DNA of 64,000 bases from Polyangium fumosum. Its GTDB lineage: Bacteria > Myxococcota_A > Polyangia > Polyangiales > Polyangiaceae. A program made the position numbers and the translations under genes. The notes under the pieces are model-generated. The model did not search any database and was not told where the DNA came from. It saw nothing but the letters and a program-made list of their open reading frames with translations. The DNA lies in assembly GCF_005144585.1 (NCBI RefSeq), contig NZ_SSMQ01000009.1:124001-188000 (forward strand), read 5' to 3'. This document shows, in pieces, positions 44,357 to 52,662 of this stretch; the first letter of the stretch is position 1, and each line of letters begins with the position of its first letter.

Positions 44357-44842
44357 ATGGAGCACCCGATCGCTGTCTACGCGGGCAGCTTCGATCCGCC
44401 GACGCTCGGCCACCTCGACCTGATGGAGCGCGCGGCGAAGCTCTTCGATCGCGTGATCATCGCGATCGGCCGCCACCCGACGCGCAACCCGCTCTTCAGC
44501 TTCGACGAGCGCCTCGCGTTGCTCGCCGAGGTGACGAAGGGCATCCCGAACCTCACGATCGACTCGTTCGACGGCCTGCTCTTCCAGTATTGCGAGAAGG
44601 TCGGCGCGCGCGTGATCGTGAGGGGCCTGCGCGCCGCCACGGACTTCGAGTACGAGCTGCAGATCGCGCACGCGAACGCCGACATGGCGCCGCACATCGA
44701 CACGGTCTTCCTGCCGACGCGCACGAATTACGGATTCGTCTCGGCCTCGCTCGTGCGTGAAATCGCGAGCCACGGCGGCGACGTGAGCCATTACGCGCCG
44801 CCCGCCGTGAGCGAGGCGCTGCGGAAGAAGTTCGGCCGCTAG
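44357..44842 (+). CDS. coaD: Phosphopantetheine adenylyltransferase
   Basis: 161 residues, the normal size. Signatures of the nucleotidyltransferase fold: IAVYAGSFDPPTLGHLDLM near the start (the family's GxFDPxxxGH with the catalytic His), HPTRNPLFSFDERL, VIVRGLRAATDFEYELQIAH, and the substrate-binding YGFVSASLVREIASHGGDVS. It adenylates 4'-phosphopantetheine to dephospho-CoA. It sits directly after the retropepsin-like lipoprotein gene. Its stop overlaps the stop of the convergent small gene by 4 nt (CTAG). Confidence 0.95.
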   Translation: MEHPIAVYAGSFDPPTLGHLDLMERAAKLFDRVIIAIGRHPTRNPLFSFDERLALLAEVTKGIPNLTIDSFDGLLFQYCEKVGARVIVRGLRAATDFEYELQIAHANADMAPHIDTVFLPTRTNYGFVSASLVREIASHGGDVSHYAPPAVSEALRKKFGR

Positions 44843-45198
44843 CGATACGGTTTTACGCTCGCACGTTCCATCGCCAGCAGCGTCCGCACCACGTACGGCA
44901 CCGACGCGACGCCGGCCAGCTCGGCGAGCGCATACGCAATGTGCTCGCGGCTCGCGTGCGGCGGGATGCCTACGCTCGCGATGCGGTAGCCCTCGCGGGA
45001 CAGGTCTTCGACGGTCTCGATCTGGACGGCGCTGACGGTCTTGTAGACGGCGATGCGCAGGCGCTTCGGCCGCAGGCGGTCGAGGGCGCGCATCGCGAAG
45101 TCGATGCGATCGAACTCTTCGGGGTCGTGGTACTCGACCAGGCGCCGCGGATCGGTCTGCTCGAAGCGGGCGTCCTGGAGCGTGGCGCGCGAGCGCAT
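44839..45198 (-). CDS. Small unknown protein
   Basis: 119 residues from ATG 45198. A polar helical N-terminus (FDRIDFAMRALDRLRPKRLR) precedes an alternating beta-like part (VYKTVSAVQIETVEDLS) and another helix. No family recognised. It may be cotranscribed with the glycosyltransferase gene 41 nt upstream on the same strand. Confidence 0.5.
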   Translation of the reverse strand: MRSRATLQDARFEQTDPRRLVEYHDPEEFDRIDFAMRALDRLRPKRLRIAVYKTVSAVQIETVEDLSREGYRIASVGIPPHASREHIAYALAELAGVASVPYVVRTLLAMERASVKPYR

Positions 45199-45239
45199 GG
45201 CGGAAGCGTAGCCTGGCCCGGAGGACCTTCCCAGCGCGA

Positions 45240-48008
45240 TCACTCGAACGTCGCGCGCACCAGCCCGAACTTGTTGTTGAGCTCCGGCGTCGTGAGCTTG
45301 TCGAAAATGCGCGGGGCGCCGAGCTCGTTCGCGAGCGAGCCCATGCGGCCGTGCTCGGTCATGAAGTAAAAGGTCTTCACGCCCTTCTTCTTCTGCTCCA
45401 GGACGTAATCCTGGAACTTCTTGCCGCTGGAGACGAAGGCCGGGACGGCGTTGCCGTTGTAAAAATTCTCGCCCTTCCAGTTCATCTGGAACGCGATGAT
45501 GGGCCCGGGGATCTCCTGTTTGGCGCGGTAATACGCGAGCACCGTCTCGCGTTGCCCCCAGTGTGGCGAGGTCTTCACGAAATAGACGTCGATGCCCCAG
45601 GCCGTGAAGAGCACGGCCACGGCGCAGAGGCCCGTGACGACGTGGCGACGGGCGCGGGCCCATACGAGGGCGAGCGTGAAGAGGGCGGCGGCGCAGGTGA
45701 AGACGAGGAGCGCGGTCCGGAAATCGAGCGTCGAGGGGAACACGCGCTTGTAGTTGTACGTGAAGAGGTGGAGCAGCCGCACCGGCCCGAGCATGCCTTC
45801 GCGTGCGCCCGCGAGGTCGCGGCCCACGAAAAAGACGAGCAAGCCGCCCGCGATCGCGGCGGCGCCCCACAACACGCGCTCGTATTGCTCGGCGAAGGCG
45901 TCCGTGATCTTTCGCGCGCCCGAGCGTTGCACCATCTCGTCGAGCAGAATGCCCGTGAGCATCGCGGCCGGCGGGAGGGCCGGCATGATGTAATGGTGGA
46001 ACTTCGTGAGCATGAGCGTGAAGAGCACGAACGCGAAGAGGAACCACATCGCGAGGAAGATCGACGCGTCGCTCCTGCGATCGCCCTCCTCGCGGCGCCG
46101 GAGCCACGCGACGAGCGCCGCGGGCACGAGGCCGGTCCACGGGAACATCGCGTAGCCGAGCTGCCAGACGTAGAAACGGAAGCCGACGTCGTCCCCCTCG
46201 TTCGTGTCGTGCACGTGCGTGAAGGCGCGCTTGAACATGTCGTGGAAGAGCAGCCGATCGGTGAACGGCTGCCCGTGCCGCGCATACATCGCGACGAACC
46301 ACGGCAGGGCGACGGTGAGCAGAATCAAGAGGCCCGCGACGATTTCGAGGCGGAGCAGGTCGCGATACCGGCGCGACACGACGATGTACGCGAGGGCGCA
46401 GAGCACGGGCAAACCAAAGCCGGCCGGCCCCTTGGCCATCGTGGAGAGGGCGGCGAAGAACCAGGCCGCCAGGAAATAAAGCCGCTGCGCGCGCCGCTCG
46501 CCCCAGCACATGTAAAGCAAGAGGCCGAGCGCCTGGATCCAGAGGACCGCCTGGAGCGCGGGCTGGAGGCCCTTCAGCACGGGGGACGCATCGCCGCAGG
46601 GCTGGTTGCCCGGGAGGCCGCAATTCATGGGCGAGCCGGAGCGGAAGGCGTCGGCGTGAAACCGCAGGGAGAACGGCGACGGGAGGATCTCGAGGTTGCG
46701 CGAGATCAGGTACAGGATCTGCGGCAATGCGCAGGCGATGATCATGCCGAGGACGAGGTGATACCCGGAGAAGCGGTATTTCGCTTCGCCCACGGAGACC
46801 TCGTACACCCGCACCTCGCGCTCCGCGTCCTCGTGAATGCCGAGCAGGAAGAGGGCCATCGCCGCGGACATCGTGGCGACGAAGGGCATGTCGGTCACGG
46901 TCTGGTGCGAGACCAGAAACCACTGCGGCATCGTGGTGAGCACGAGGCCACCGAAAAAGCCTGCGCGGCGACCAAAGACACGCGCGACGGCCTTGTAAAG
47001 GAGGTACGTCGCGACGAGCGTGATGAGGAAAAAGGGCAAACGGACGGCCCACTCGGGCCAGGGCACGCGCCCCTCGGCGACGGCGGAGAGCATGGCGCCG
47101 GGCTGATATCGGACGCCGAACGTCGCCATCGCGATCGCCTGCATCCAGAAATCGAGGACGGGCTTCGACCAGAACCAGCCGTCCTGGGCCCACCAGAGCG
47201 AGATCCAATCATTCCGCGCGAGGATCTCGCGCGCGACCTCGCCATAATGGGTCTCCCACGGATCGCTGAGCGAATGGCTGCCGAGCGCCGGCAAATAAAG
47301 GAGCGTCACGAGGGTGACGAGCCAGAATCCGTGGCGGCGAAGGAGCGGGATGGGTTTGCCGGAGGGCTTTTTTTCCCAGGCGCCGAGTTTCTCACCGACG
47401 CGGTAGGTGGAGACGACGGCGCCGAGAAAGCAGGCGGGAACGGCGAGGCCGGCGCCGATCGGGCCGAGATATCCGGAGACGGCGAGGGAAACCGAGGCCA
47501 AGAGGCCAAGGACGGAGCCCCCGAGGAGGGCGAGGGGCTGGGCGAGGTCAGCGAGCGCGACCCGCTTGGCGACGCGGTCGTCAGGGTCGTCGAAGGTGCC
47601 GCAGAGGTCGAGGAGGCCAAAGGTGGCGACGAGGATCGCGACGATGCCGATGGGAACGCCGACGCGATACTGCGGGCGCAGCGCCATGAGGAGGAGCGCG
47701 ACGAGCGCGCCGGTGGCGAGCGTGGAGGCGCCGCGGACGAGCTGAAGCGGGTTGCCAGGGCGGAGGAGAGGATCGGGGGCGGGAGGGGATTCGGGGTCGT
47801 CGCCGGGGTCGTCGTCGTCAGCGGCGTCGTCGTCAGCGGCGTCGTCGTCCGCTTCCGCTTCCGAGCCCGTTGCCGCGTCCGCTTCCGCTTCCGCTTCCGC
47901 TTCCGAACCCGCTTCCGGGCCCGCTTCCGTCTCCGTGGCCGGCTGTTCTTCCGGCCGGTCGGCTTCTTCGTCGGCTGCGTCGGTCGGATCTTGCTTGATC
48001 TCGCTCAT
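45240..48008 (-). CDS. GT39 (ArnT/PMT-like) membrane glycosyltransferase with acidic N-terminal tail
   Basis: 922 residues from ATG 48008. An unusual 90-residue N-terminal tail of Glu/Ala/Asp/Gly runs (EAEAEA, DDDAADDDAADDDD) is encoded by GGAAGC-type DNA repeats. It is followed by at least twelve membrane helices of the ArnT/PMT type. The active-site loop SDPWETHYGEVAREILARND corresponds to the D-E pair of GT-C fold enzymes. The family transfers sugars or aminoarabinose from undecaprenyl donors to lipids or proteins. The exact substrate is unknown; the C-terminal part (about 780-922) is a periplasmic domain. Confidence 0.85.
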   Translation of the reverse strand: MSEIKQDPTDAADEEADRPEEQPATETEAGPEAGSEAEAEAEADAATGSEAEADDDAADDDAADDDDPGDDPESPPAPDPLLRPGNPLQLVRGASTLATGALVALLLMALRPQYRVGVPIGIVAILVATFGLLDLCGTFDDPDDRVAKRVALADLAQPLALLGGSVLGLLASVSLAVSGYLGPIGAGLAVPACFLGAVVSTYRVGEKLGAWEKKPSGKPIPLLRRHGFWLVTLVTLLYLPALGSHSLSDPWETHYGEVAREILARNDWISLWWAQDGWFWSKPVLDFWMQAIAMATFGVRYQPGAMLSAVAEGRVPWPEWAVRLPFFLITLVATYLLYKAVARVFGRRAGFFGGLVLTTMPQWFLVSHQTVTDMPFVATMSAAMALFLLGIHEDAEREVRVYEVSVGEAKYRFSGYHLVLGMIIACALPQILYLISRNLEILPSPFSLRFHADAFRSGSPMNCGLPGNQPCGDASPVLKGLQPALQAVLWIQALGLLLYMCWGERRAQRLYFLAAWFFAALSTMAKGPAGFGLPVLCALAYIVVSRRYRDLLRLEIVAGLLILLTVALPWFVAMYARHGQPFTDRLLFHDMFKRAFTHVHDTNEGDDVGFRFYVWQLGYAMFPWTGLVPAALVAWLRRREEGDRRSDASIFLAMWFLFAFVLFTLMLTKFHHYIMPALPPAAMLTGILLDEMVQRSGARKITDAFAEQYERVLWGAAAIAGGLLVFFVGRDLAGAREGMLGPVRLLHLFTYNYKRVFPSTLDFRTALLVFTCAAALFTLALVWARARRHVVTGLCAVAVLFTAWGIDVYFVKTSPHWGQRETVLAYYRAKQEIPGPIIAFQMNWKGENFYNGNAVPAFVSSGKKFQDYVLEQKKKGVKTFYFMTEHGRMGSLANELGAPRIFDKLTTPELNNKFGLVRATFE
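47851..47929. repeat. GGAAGC-type hexanucleotide repeat (glycosyltransferase gene)
   Basis: On the plus strand GCTTCC-G hexamers recur with small variations (for example 47881-47906), coding Glu-Ala dipeptides on the gene strand. Slippage could vary the length of the acidic tail between strains. The same hexamer, read in the opposite direction, is in the gene at 52663-54114. Confidence 0.7.
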
Positions 48009-48265
48009 GGCTCGCGGGCTCGGGGAGGCCATGCACTAGCAAGCCTTCGGGCCGGGGCAAAGGGGGAGGTTTCTCCGAGCTGGGGCCTGCGGCGGGAAGG
48101 GCCGATGCGCGAAATCACCCCTCCTCGTAGGGAGCACGACCCTGGTAGGGGGCCGAGGTCCGGATCCTCGGCATGCTCGACGCGGTCTCCAAGTCGCAGG
48201 CGGCGCCCTCTCCGAGGGACCTCTCGCCACCATCGTCTACGCCGAGCTCGCGCACGCGGGCTTTC

Positions 48266-48724
48266 CTACGGCGCCCTGAGCTTCTCGACGACCCGACGGA
48301 TCCCCCGGGCGACGTCGGTCCACGCCTCATCGGGATCGGCCCAGGACTTGATCGGCTTTCCGTCACGCGGCAATGCCTGAACCGCCCCAAAAGGAGTATT
48401 CTGCCAGCCGTCGCATTGCCGCAGGATGATCGGAATGACGACTGCCTCTCCGGCCGCGCGACGCTCCATGGCCCGCTTCAACTCGATATCATAGCAGTAC
48501 TCGGAAGCCACAAAATCGGCACTCACGAGCAGCAGGATGATCGCGGCTTGATTGAGGTTCCCGTCGATGGCGCGCTTCCACTCGTCACCCGCGCCGATCT
48601 GTCGATCATGCCAGCTTCGGATGGCGCCGCTGCGCCTCAAGAGGGAAAGGTGCTTCTCCAGCTCGACGCGATAAGCCTCATCCGTGTGCGAATATGAAAT
48701 AAAGATGTCGAGCGGCGCATTCAT
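48266..48724 (-). CDS. TIR-domain protein (single domain)
   Basis: 152 residues, nearly all a TIR domain: DIFISYSHTDEAY (box 1), RSWHDRQIGAGDEW (box-2-like loop), ILLLVSADFVASEYCYDIEL and VVIPIILRQCDGW. Cys77 and Glu81 (C-x3-E) match the catalytic arrangement of NAD-cleaving TIR domains. The end (DEAWTDVARGIRRVVEKL) is a helix shared with the upstream gene. It is second in a two-gene tandem, 28 nt after the 50117-48753 gene. A role in NAD-depleting antiphage defence or in regulation is plausible but unproved. The 256-nt stretch to the glycosyltransferase gene (48009-48265) holds nothing I recognise. Confidence 0.85.
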   Translation of the reverse strand: MNAPLDIFISYSHTDEAYRVELEKHLSLLRRSGAIRSWHDRQIGAGDEWKRAIDGNLNQAAIILLLVSADFVASEYCYDIELKRAMERRAAGEAVVIPIILRQCDGWQNTPFGAVQALPRDGKPIKSWADPDEAWTDVARGIRRVVEKLRAP

Positions 48725-48752
48725 GGGGACCTCCTCGATGACGTGACAACAC

Positions 48753-50117
48753 TCACGGATCGTCCAGAAGCACGACGACCTTCGTCGTCCTGTCGGCGTT
48801 GGGCGGCGGCGGCGCGTCGAGGGTCGGGGTGAGCGGCATATTCAATCCAATACAAAGAGCAGTCCGCTTGATATCGTCGTGTGCGACGTCCCCCGTTGCC
48901 CACGCCGTCTGCCCGACCAACACCTCGACATGGAGACCTTTGCGCTCGAGCATGTCTCCGATGGTCACCGGAACGCGCCGTGAAAAGCGCCCATTTCCTC
49001 TCGTCTGGGCGTCCGAGATCGGGATACAGCCTATCCATTCGCGTGCGTCGACGCCCCGAAAACATACCTGGGCGTCGTCGGGGACATCGTTGCCGTTCAC
49101 GCGGACACTGTACAGCCGAATCCAATGGCGCTGCGTCGGCGAAAGAGCGTCAGCGCAAGCGCCTGGGACCGATGCACGACCCGAGGCACACGGACCACAG
49201 TACTGGGCGGATTCCTTGCATACCGCTTTCAGCCTGCTCGTATTGTACGGGTCCGTTCGGCACTCGACCCCCCCGCAGCAGGTGGAACCACTTGGCGTCT
49301 GAGCCACCGGGACCGTCGTCTTGACGGAGGACTCGTTGCCCTGCTCGTGGACGGACGGAGGAGAAACGCTCTGGTTCGGAGAGTCGCTCCCGTAAATACC
49401 TTTGAAGATACCCACGCAGAACAGGACGACAAAGATACCCGCGAGCGTCATCCATGACGTACGGGACCACGAACGCGCTTCCGGAGTTCGATAAACCGGC
49501 CCGGCTCCAGGAGACGACAGACTCGAATGAGGCTGACTCCAACGAAGATCCGGCGAAGATGGATGCGCCCCCCCGAAATCCGGGGAGGACGCGTGCATCG
49601 GTCTCGGATCGGATGAAAAGGAAGGCGCGCTCGACCTGTACGACGGCGTTGAGCCTTGGTGCTGTGCCTCGATGTTCTTCACGAGATAGCGAATCGACTC
49701 CGCGACGAGGCTCCAAGCCTCATCCGGCTGTGGCCACCTCTCCACGGGCACGAGATTGGAGGGGAGCACGTGGAGCCCGGCTGGCCTCACGCCCGTGGCT
49801 CTTATATCAAGCGACCGCACCAGGACTGGCACGACCGACGCCGTGCGCTCCTCATGCCGCGCATAAGCCCGGTGTTCCTCGGCGTTGCACTCGCGGGACG
49901 CAGCGTAGTCCGCGGTGAGCAAACATAAAATGATCTGTGCGCGTTCGAGATCTGGATGGACATCAACCCGTGTCTGGCCAGCCAAGACATTGCTGGTGTG
50001 GGAGATTCGTATCCGTCCACGGGTGAGGAGCCCGGCGAGATGCTTCTCGAGCGCTCGGTAGGCTTCGACATCCTTGGGTGCATTCACGGCGAAGGAGATG
50101 AAGACGTCAACAGGCAT
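48753..50117 (-). CDS. Membrane-anchored TIR-domain protein with extracytoplasmic Cys-rich region
   Basis: 454 residues from ATG 50117 (GGAG 8 nt upstream; GTG 50126 is too close to it). The N-terminal TIR domain (1-150) starts VDVFISFAVNAPKDVEAY and has Cys77 and Glu81 in SRECNAEEHRAY, the same positions as in the next gene. It ends with the shared helix PDEAWSLVAESIRYLVKNI. A Ser/Pro-rich linker (about 152-215) leads to one membrane helix (about 222-243, WMTLAGIFVVLFCVGIFKGI). The C-terminal ~210 residues lie outside and contain a Cys-rich patch (about 275-310) and beta-rich strands. The architecture suggests a sensor on the outer side and NADase on the inner side; this is inferred. Confidence 0.75.
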   Translation of the reverse strand: MPVDVFISFAVNAPKDVEAYRALEKHLAGLLTRGRIRISHTSNVLAGQTRVDVHPDLERAQIILCLLTADYAASRECNAEEHRAYARHEERTASVVPVLVRSLDIRATGVRPAGLHVLPSNLVPVERWPQPDEAWSLVAESIRYLVKNIEAQHQGSTPSYRSSAPSFSSDPRPMHASSPDFGGAHPSSPDLRWSQPHSSLSSPGAGPVYRTPEARSWSRTSWMTLAGIFVVLFCVGIFKGIYGSDSPNQSVSPPSVHEQGNESSVKTTVPVAQTPSGSTCCGGVECRTDPYNTSRLKAVCKESAQYCGPCASGRASVPGACADALSPTQRHWIRLYSVRVNGNDVPDDAQVCFRGVDAREWIGCIPISDAQTRGNGRFSRRVPVTIGDMLERKGLHVEVLVGQTAWATGDVAHDDIKRTALCIGLNMPLTPTLDAPPPPNADRTTKVVVLLDDP

Positions 50118-50126
50118 CCGCGACAC

Positions 50127-50654
50127 TCCAGGTGGCCCAGCGGGTGATCCGTGCTCCGTCTCCGGAAGCCGGAAGAGTGTGCAACGCTACCGCGGTTTGT
50201 CGGCCGCTGGCAAGTGCCGAGCAGATCCCGACCTGGGCAACCCCTGCGACAGGTCGCGCGCGTCAAACCGCCACCGCCTGCCTCCTTTTCCCCTGGCCCA
50301 CCTACTCCCCTCCGTACGCTCCGCTCTCCACCTCACGACACGGCAAACGCCGCTTTCCCCCCTCGCCACGCGTCTACCCCCGCTGGTCATCGTGACCAGC
50401 GCCCCTCGCCACGCGTCTACCCCGACAGTCCATCCTGACCCGCCCCCCTCGCCACGCGGCGACCCCCGCAGGCCATCGTCACCTGCACCCCTCGCCACGC
50501 GGCGATCCCCCGCAGGCCATCGTCACCTGCACCCCTCGCCACGCGGCGACCCCCGCAGGCCATCGTCACCTGCACCCCTCGCCACGCGGCGACCCCCGCA
50601 GGCCATCGTCACCTGCACCCCTCGCCACGCGGCGACCCCCTCGGTCAGCTCCGA
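50127..50654. other. 528-nt region with repeat array upstream of the TIR genes
   Basis: No gene recognised. It contains the 43-bp tandem repeat array at 50361-50640; the remaining 50127-50360 part is GC-rich and shows nothing else recognised. It separates the stop of the Gly-rich lipoprotein (minus strand) from the start of the TIR tandem (minus strand), so it can hold the promoter of the TIR genes. Confidence 0.6.
50361..50640. repeat. 43-bp tandem repeat array (6 full units plus one partial)
   Basis: Units start at 50361, 50404, 50447, 50490, 50534, 50577 and 50620, each beginning CCTCGCCACGCG. Spacing is 43 nt (44 once, through one extra C). Units 3-6 are almost identical; units 1 and 2 differ in the middle. 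Each unit contains a dyad: GCTGGTCA-tcg-TGACCAGC in unit 1 (50382-50400, 8-bp perfect) and GCAGG...CCTGC in units 3-6. Changes at the third base pair are compensated (T-A in unit 1, A-T later). There are no unique spacers, so it is not a CRISPR array. Confidence 0.9.
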
Positions 50655-51899
50655 TCAGAGCGCGCAGGCTCCGCAGGTGCAGGTGCCTGCACTGCATTCG
50701 CCGCTCGCCGTGCAAGCGGCGCCGAGATCACACGGGGTCTGCACACAGGGCGCAGGCATCGGAGTCGCGCCGGCGGGGATGTCGAGGCAGGCCCGACCTC
50801 GATCGATGACCCGAAGCATCTCTTGCATACGGAGCGCGACCTGGTCGGCGACGAGGCCTTTGATCGTGTTGGCGACCGCGCCGAGCGCGCCTGCGTTGCA
50901 GATGTGCGTCGCGTCCAGCAGCGCATCCTCGTTGAGCGAGACCCGCGTGAGGGTGAGCGGTTCGCACCCGAATCGGATGGCGCCATTCGCAGATGCCACG
51001 CCCATTCCCTGGATGAACACCGGGATGTCCACCCAGGCGGGCATGCCGCACATGCCGCCCACCGTGACGTGATAGTTGATGGGGGTCCCAAAAACGACCG
51101 TACGCATGGGCAGTTGATCGAGCCGTAGTCGCAGCGTGCCGCTGACCGACACCGGGCCGCACGTATCCGCGGGAGCCGTGGCCGCGGGGAGCTGCGAAAG
51201 GTCGAGTTCGGCGATGCAGCGTTTGGGGTTGCTGTCTGGATCGGGACCGCCGACGCATATCTTCGTGTTGTATCCGGAGACCGAGATGTCCTGCGTCTCG
51301 ATCGGCACGGAGAGGGTACACGCATCCGGCAGCTTGCAGGTGGCCATGGGCACGCCGCCATCCATGTCGCCCCCGGCGCCGCCGCTTCCGCCGGCGCCTC
51401 CGGTCCCGCCTCCACCGACGCCGTTTCCGCCGGCGCCTCCGGTCCCGCCTCCGCCGACGCCGTTTCCGCCGGCGCCTCCGGTCCCGCCTCCGCCGACGCC
51501 TCCGCTTCCGCCAGCGCCTCCGGTCCCGCCTCCGCCGACGCCTCCACTTCCGCCAGCGCCTCCGGTTCCGCCTCCGCCGACGCCTCCGCTTCCGCCAGCG
51601 CCTCCGCTTCCGGTCGCGCTGCATTGGCAGGGCTCGTATCCACTGCCCTCCCCGTTGCACACCTGGACGCCCTGCGCGCCTGCGGGGCATGCGCAGGCGA
51701 CCTGGCTGCCGGGAACGCAAAGCACGTTGCCCCCCGTGGAGCTCGTCGAACCATTTCCGCCGGAGCCCGCGGAGCCACCGCCCGGCGTGCACCCCACGAG
51801 GAGCGCGAGCGCGAGGAGGGAAACCCCGAGATCAGCGCGTGGGCGGCGGAATGGGCTCGACGGATTCGAATGGCGGGGTCGCGGCATGGCGCTCTTCAT
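50655..51899 (-). CDS. Gly-rich repeat lipoprotein
   Basis: 414 residues from ATG 51899 (ATG 51887 also possible; neither has a strong ribosome-binding site). Lipobox LLVGC. A Cys-rich module (VACACPAGAQGVQVC) is followed by about 80 residues of Gly-rich repeats (GGVGGGGTGGAGGSGG) encoded by tandem 33-39-nt DNA repeats. The C-terminal 200 residues are beta-rich (LRLRLDQLPMRTVVFG) and end with a Cys-rich knob (CSAGTCTCGACAL). It is probably a surface-anchored stalk protein. It overlaps no neighbour and lies upstream of the repeat array. Confidence 0.65.
   Translation of the reverse strand: MKSAMPRPRHSNPSSPFRRPRADLGVSLLALALLVGCTPGGGSAGSGGNGSTSSTGGNVLCVPGSQVACACPAGAQGVQVCNGEGSGYEPCQCSATGSGGAGGSGGVGGGGTGGAGGSGGVGGGGTGGAGGSGGVGGGGTGGAGGNGVGGGGTGGAGGNGVGGGGTGGAGGSGGAGGDMDGGVPMATCKLPDACTLSVPIETQDISVSGYNTKICVGGPDPDSNPKRCIAELDLSQLPAATAPADTCGPVSVSGTLRLRLDQLPMRTVVFGTPINYHVTVGGMCGMPAWVDIPVFIQGMGVASANGAIRFGCEPLTLTRVSLNEDALLDATHICNAGALGAVANTIKGLVADQVALRMQEMLRVIDRGRACLDIPAGATPMPAPCVQTPCDLGAACTASGECSAGTCTCGACAL
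51379..51612. repeat. Tandem repeats coding the Gly-rich stalk
   Basis: Direct repeats of CGCCTCCGGTCCCGCCTCC and GACGCCTCCGCTTCC type, in units of about 33-39 nt, code the GGxGGAGG stretches of the 50655-51899 gene. Copy number probably varies by recombination or slippage. Confidence 0.7.
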
Positions 51900-52019
51900 G
51901 GTGGGGGCTCGGCTCGTAGGAGGACCATCGTCGCCAGCCCATGTGCAGATTGCAAGTGCCAACGACGATCCGCACGGATTCGCCCCCCTGGCACACCCGC
52001 TGCCCCTTCCCCCCTCACC

Positions 52020-52661
52020 ATGCCCGCGCCCCCCTCCCCTGCGAAGCCCCTGCTCACGTTGGCAGCGTGTATTGCCCTCACCGCCTGCGAGCCCCCTTCC
52101 CCGCAGTCCGAGCTTTTCACCCAGGATCCCGACGCGTCGACCTCGACGACCGAATTCCAGACCACCTACACCATCGACGCGGCCACGCCGCTCCTCCTCG
52201 ATCTACGCGGCAGCACGACCGGCGATCCCTACGCATTGACGTGCGCGCAAAACGAGCTCGTCGTCGGCCTGCGGGGACGGGTTGATTCGACCGTCGGCGC
52301 GCTGGGGCTGATCTGTGCGCGAATGCTGGAGAATGGCACGTTCACGAATCACGACGAAAGGCCGATGATCGGGGGGACGACGGGGGAAGCGTTTTCCTCG
52401 GAGTGCCCGCAAAGCGAGGCTGTCATCGCCGTGCGTGGTCGCGCCGCGTCCACGCTCGATCGCATCGGCGTGCGCTGCGCGCGCGTGCGGCCGTGGGTGC
52501 AAATGGGGGCGCCCGGGAGCATCGAGCCCTCGTTCGGCGGCACCGGCGGCGTGCCGTTCACGGAGACCTGTCCGCCCGGGTATTTCCTGCAAGGGCTGCT
52601 CGGCTACGCCGCCGGGGCGGTCCACAGCACGCAGAGCTTGTGCGTGCCGATCGTCACCTGA
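52020..52661 (+). CDS. Lipoprotein with repeated jacalin-like modules
   Basis: 213 residues from ATG 52020. Lipobox ALTAC. Two to three copies of a motif (ELVVGLRGRVDSTVGALGLIC, EAVIAVRGRAASTLDRIGVRC) each preceded by GGTTGEAFSSEC or GGTGGVPFTETC. The GG..GxxF..xC ... GxxGRxxxxxDxxGxxC order resembles jacalin-like lectin blades. Carbohydrate binding is inferred. It is divergent from the Gly-rich lipoprotein gene and convergent with the next, with one nt between stops. Confidence 0.65.
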   Translation: MPAPPSPAKPLLTLAACIALTACEPPSPQSELFTQDPDASTSTTEFQTTYTIDAATPLLLDLRGSTTGDPYALTCAQNELVVGLRGRVDSTVGALGLICARMLENGTFTNHDERPMIGGTTGEAFSSECPQSEAVIAVRGRAASTLDRIGVRCARVRPWVQMGAPGSIEPSFGGTGGVPFTETCPPGYFLQGLLGYAAGAVHSTQSLCVPIVT

Positions 52662-52662
52662 A

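Noticed and set aside
44839-47208. A 789-codon minus-strand frame ending at 44839
   Set aside because: Its 5' two thirds run out of frame inside the glycosyltransferase gene; only the last 119 codons are outside and plausible.
48009-48265. Fragment of a gene between the glycosyltransferase and the TIR gene
   Set aside because: A plus-strand frame covers it, but it has no start signals or motif and continues antisense through the TIR gene.
45351-48380. Long plus-strand frame of about 1,009 codons
   Set aside because: It is antisense to the GT39 glycosyltransferase, has no motif, and its composition is Arg/Gly/Glu-rich as expected for a shadow frame in GC-rich DNA.
50361-50640. CRISPR array
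   Set aside because: The repeats abut one another with no unique spacers, and there are no cas genes. It is a tandem repeat with a dyad, not a CRISPR.
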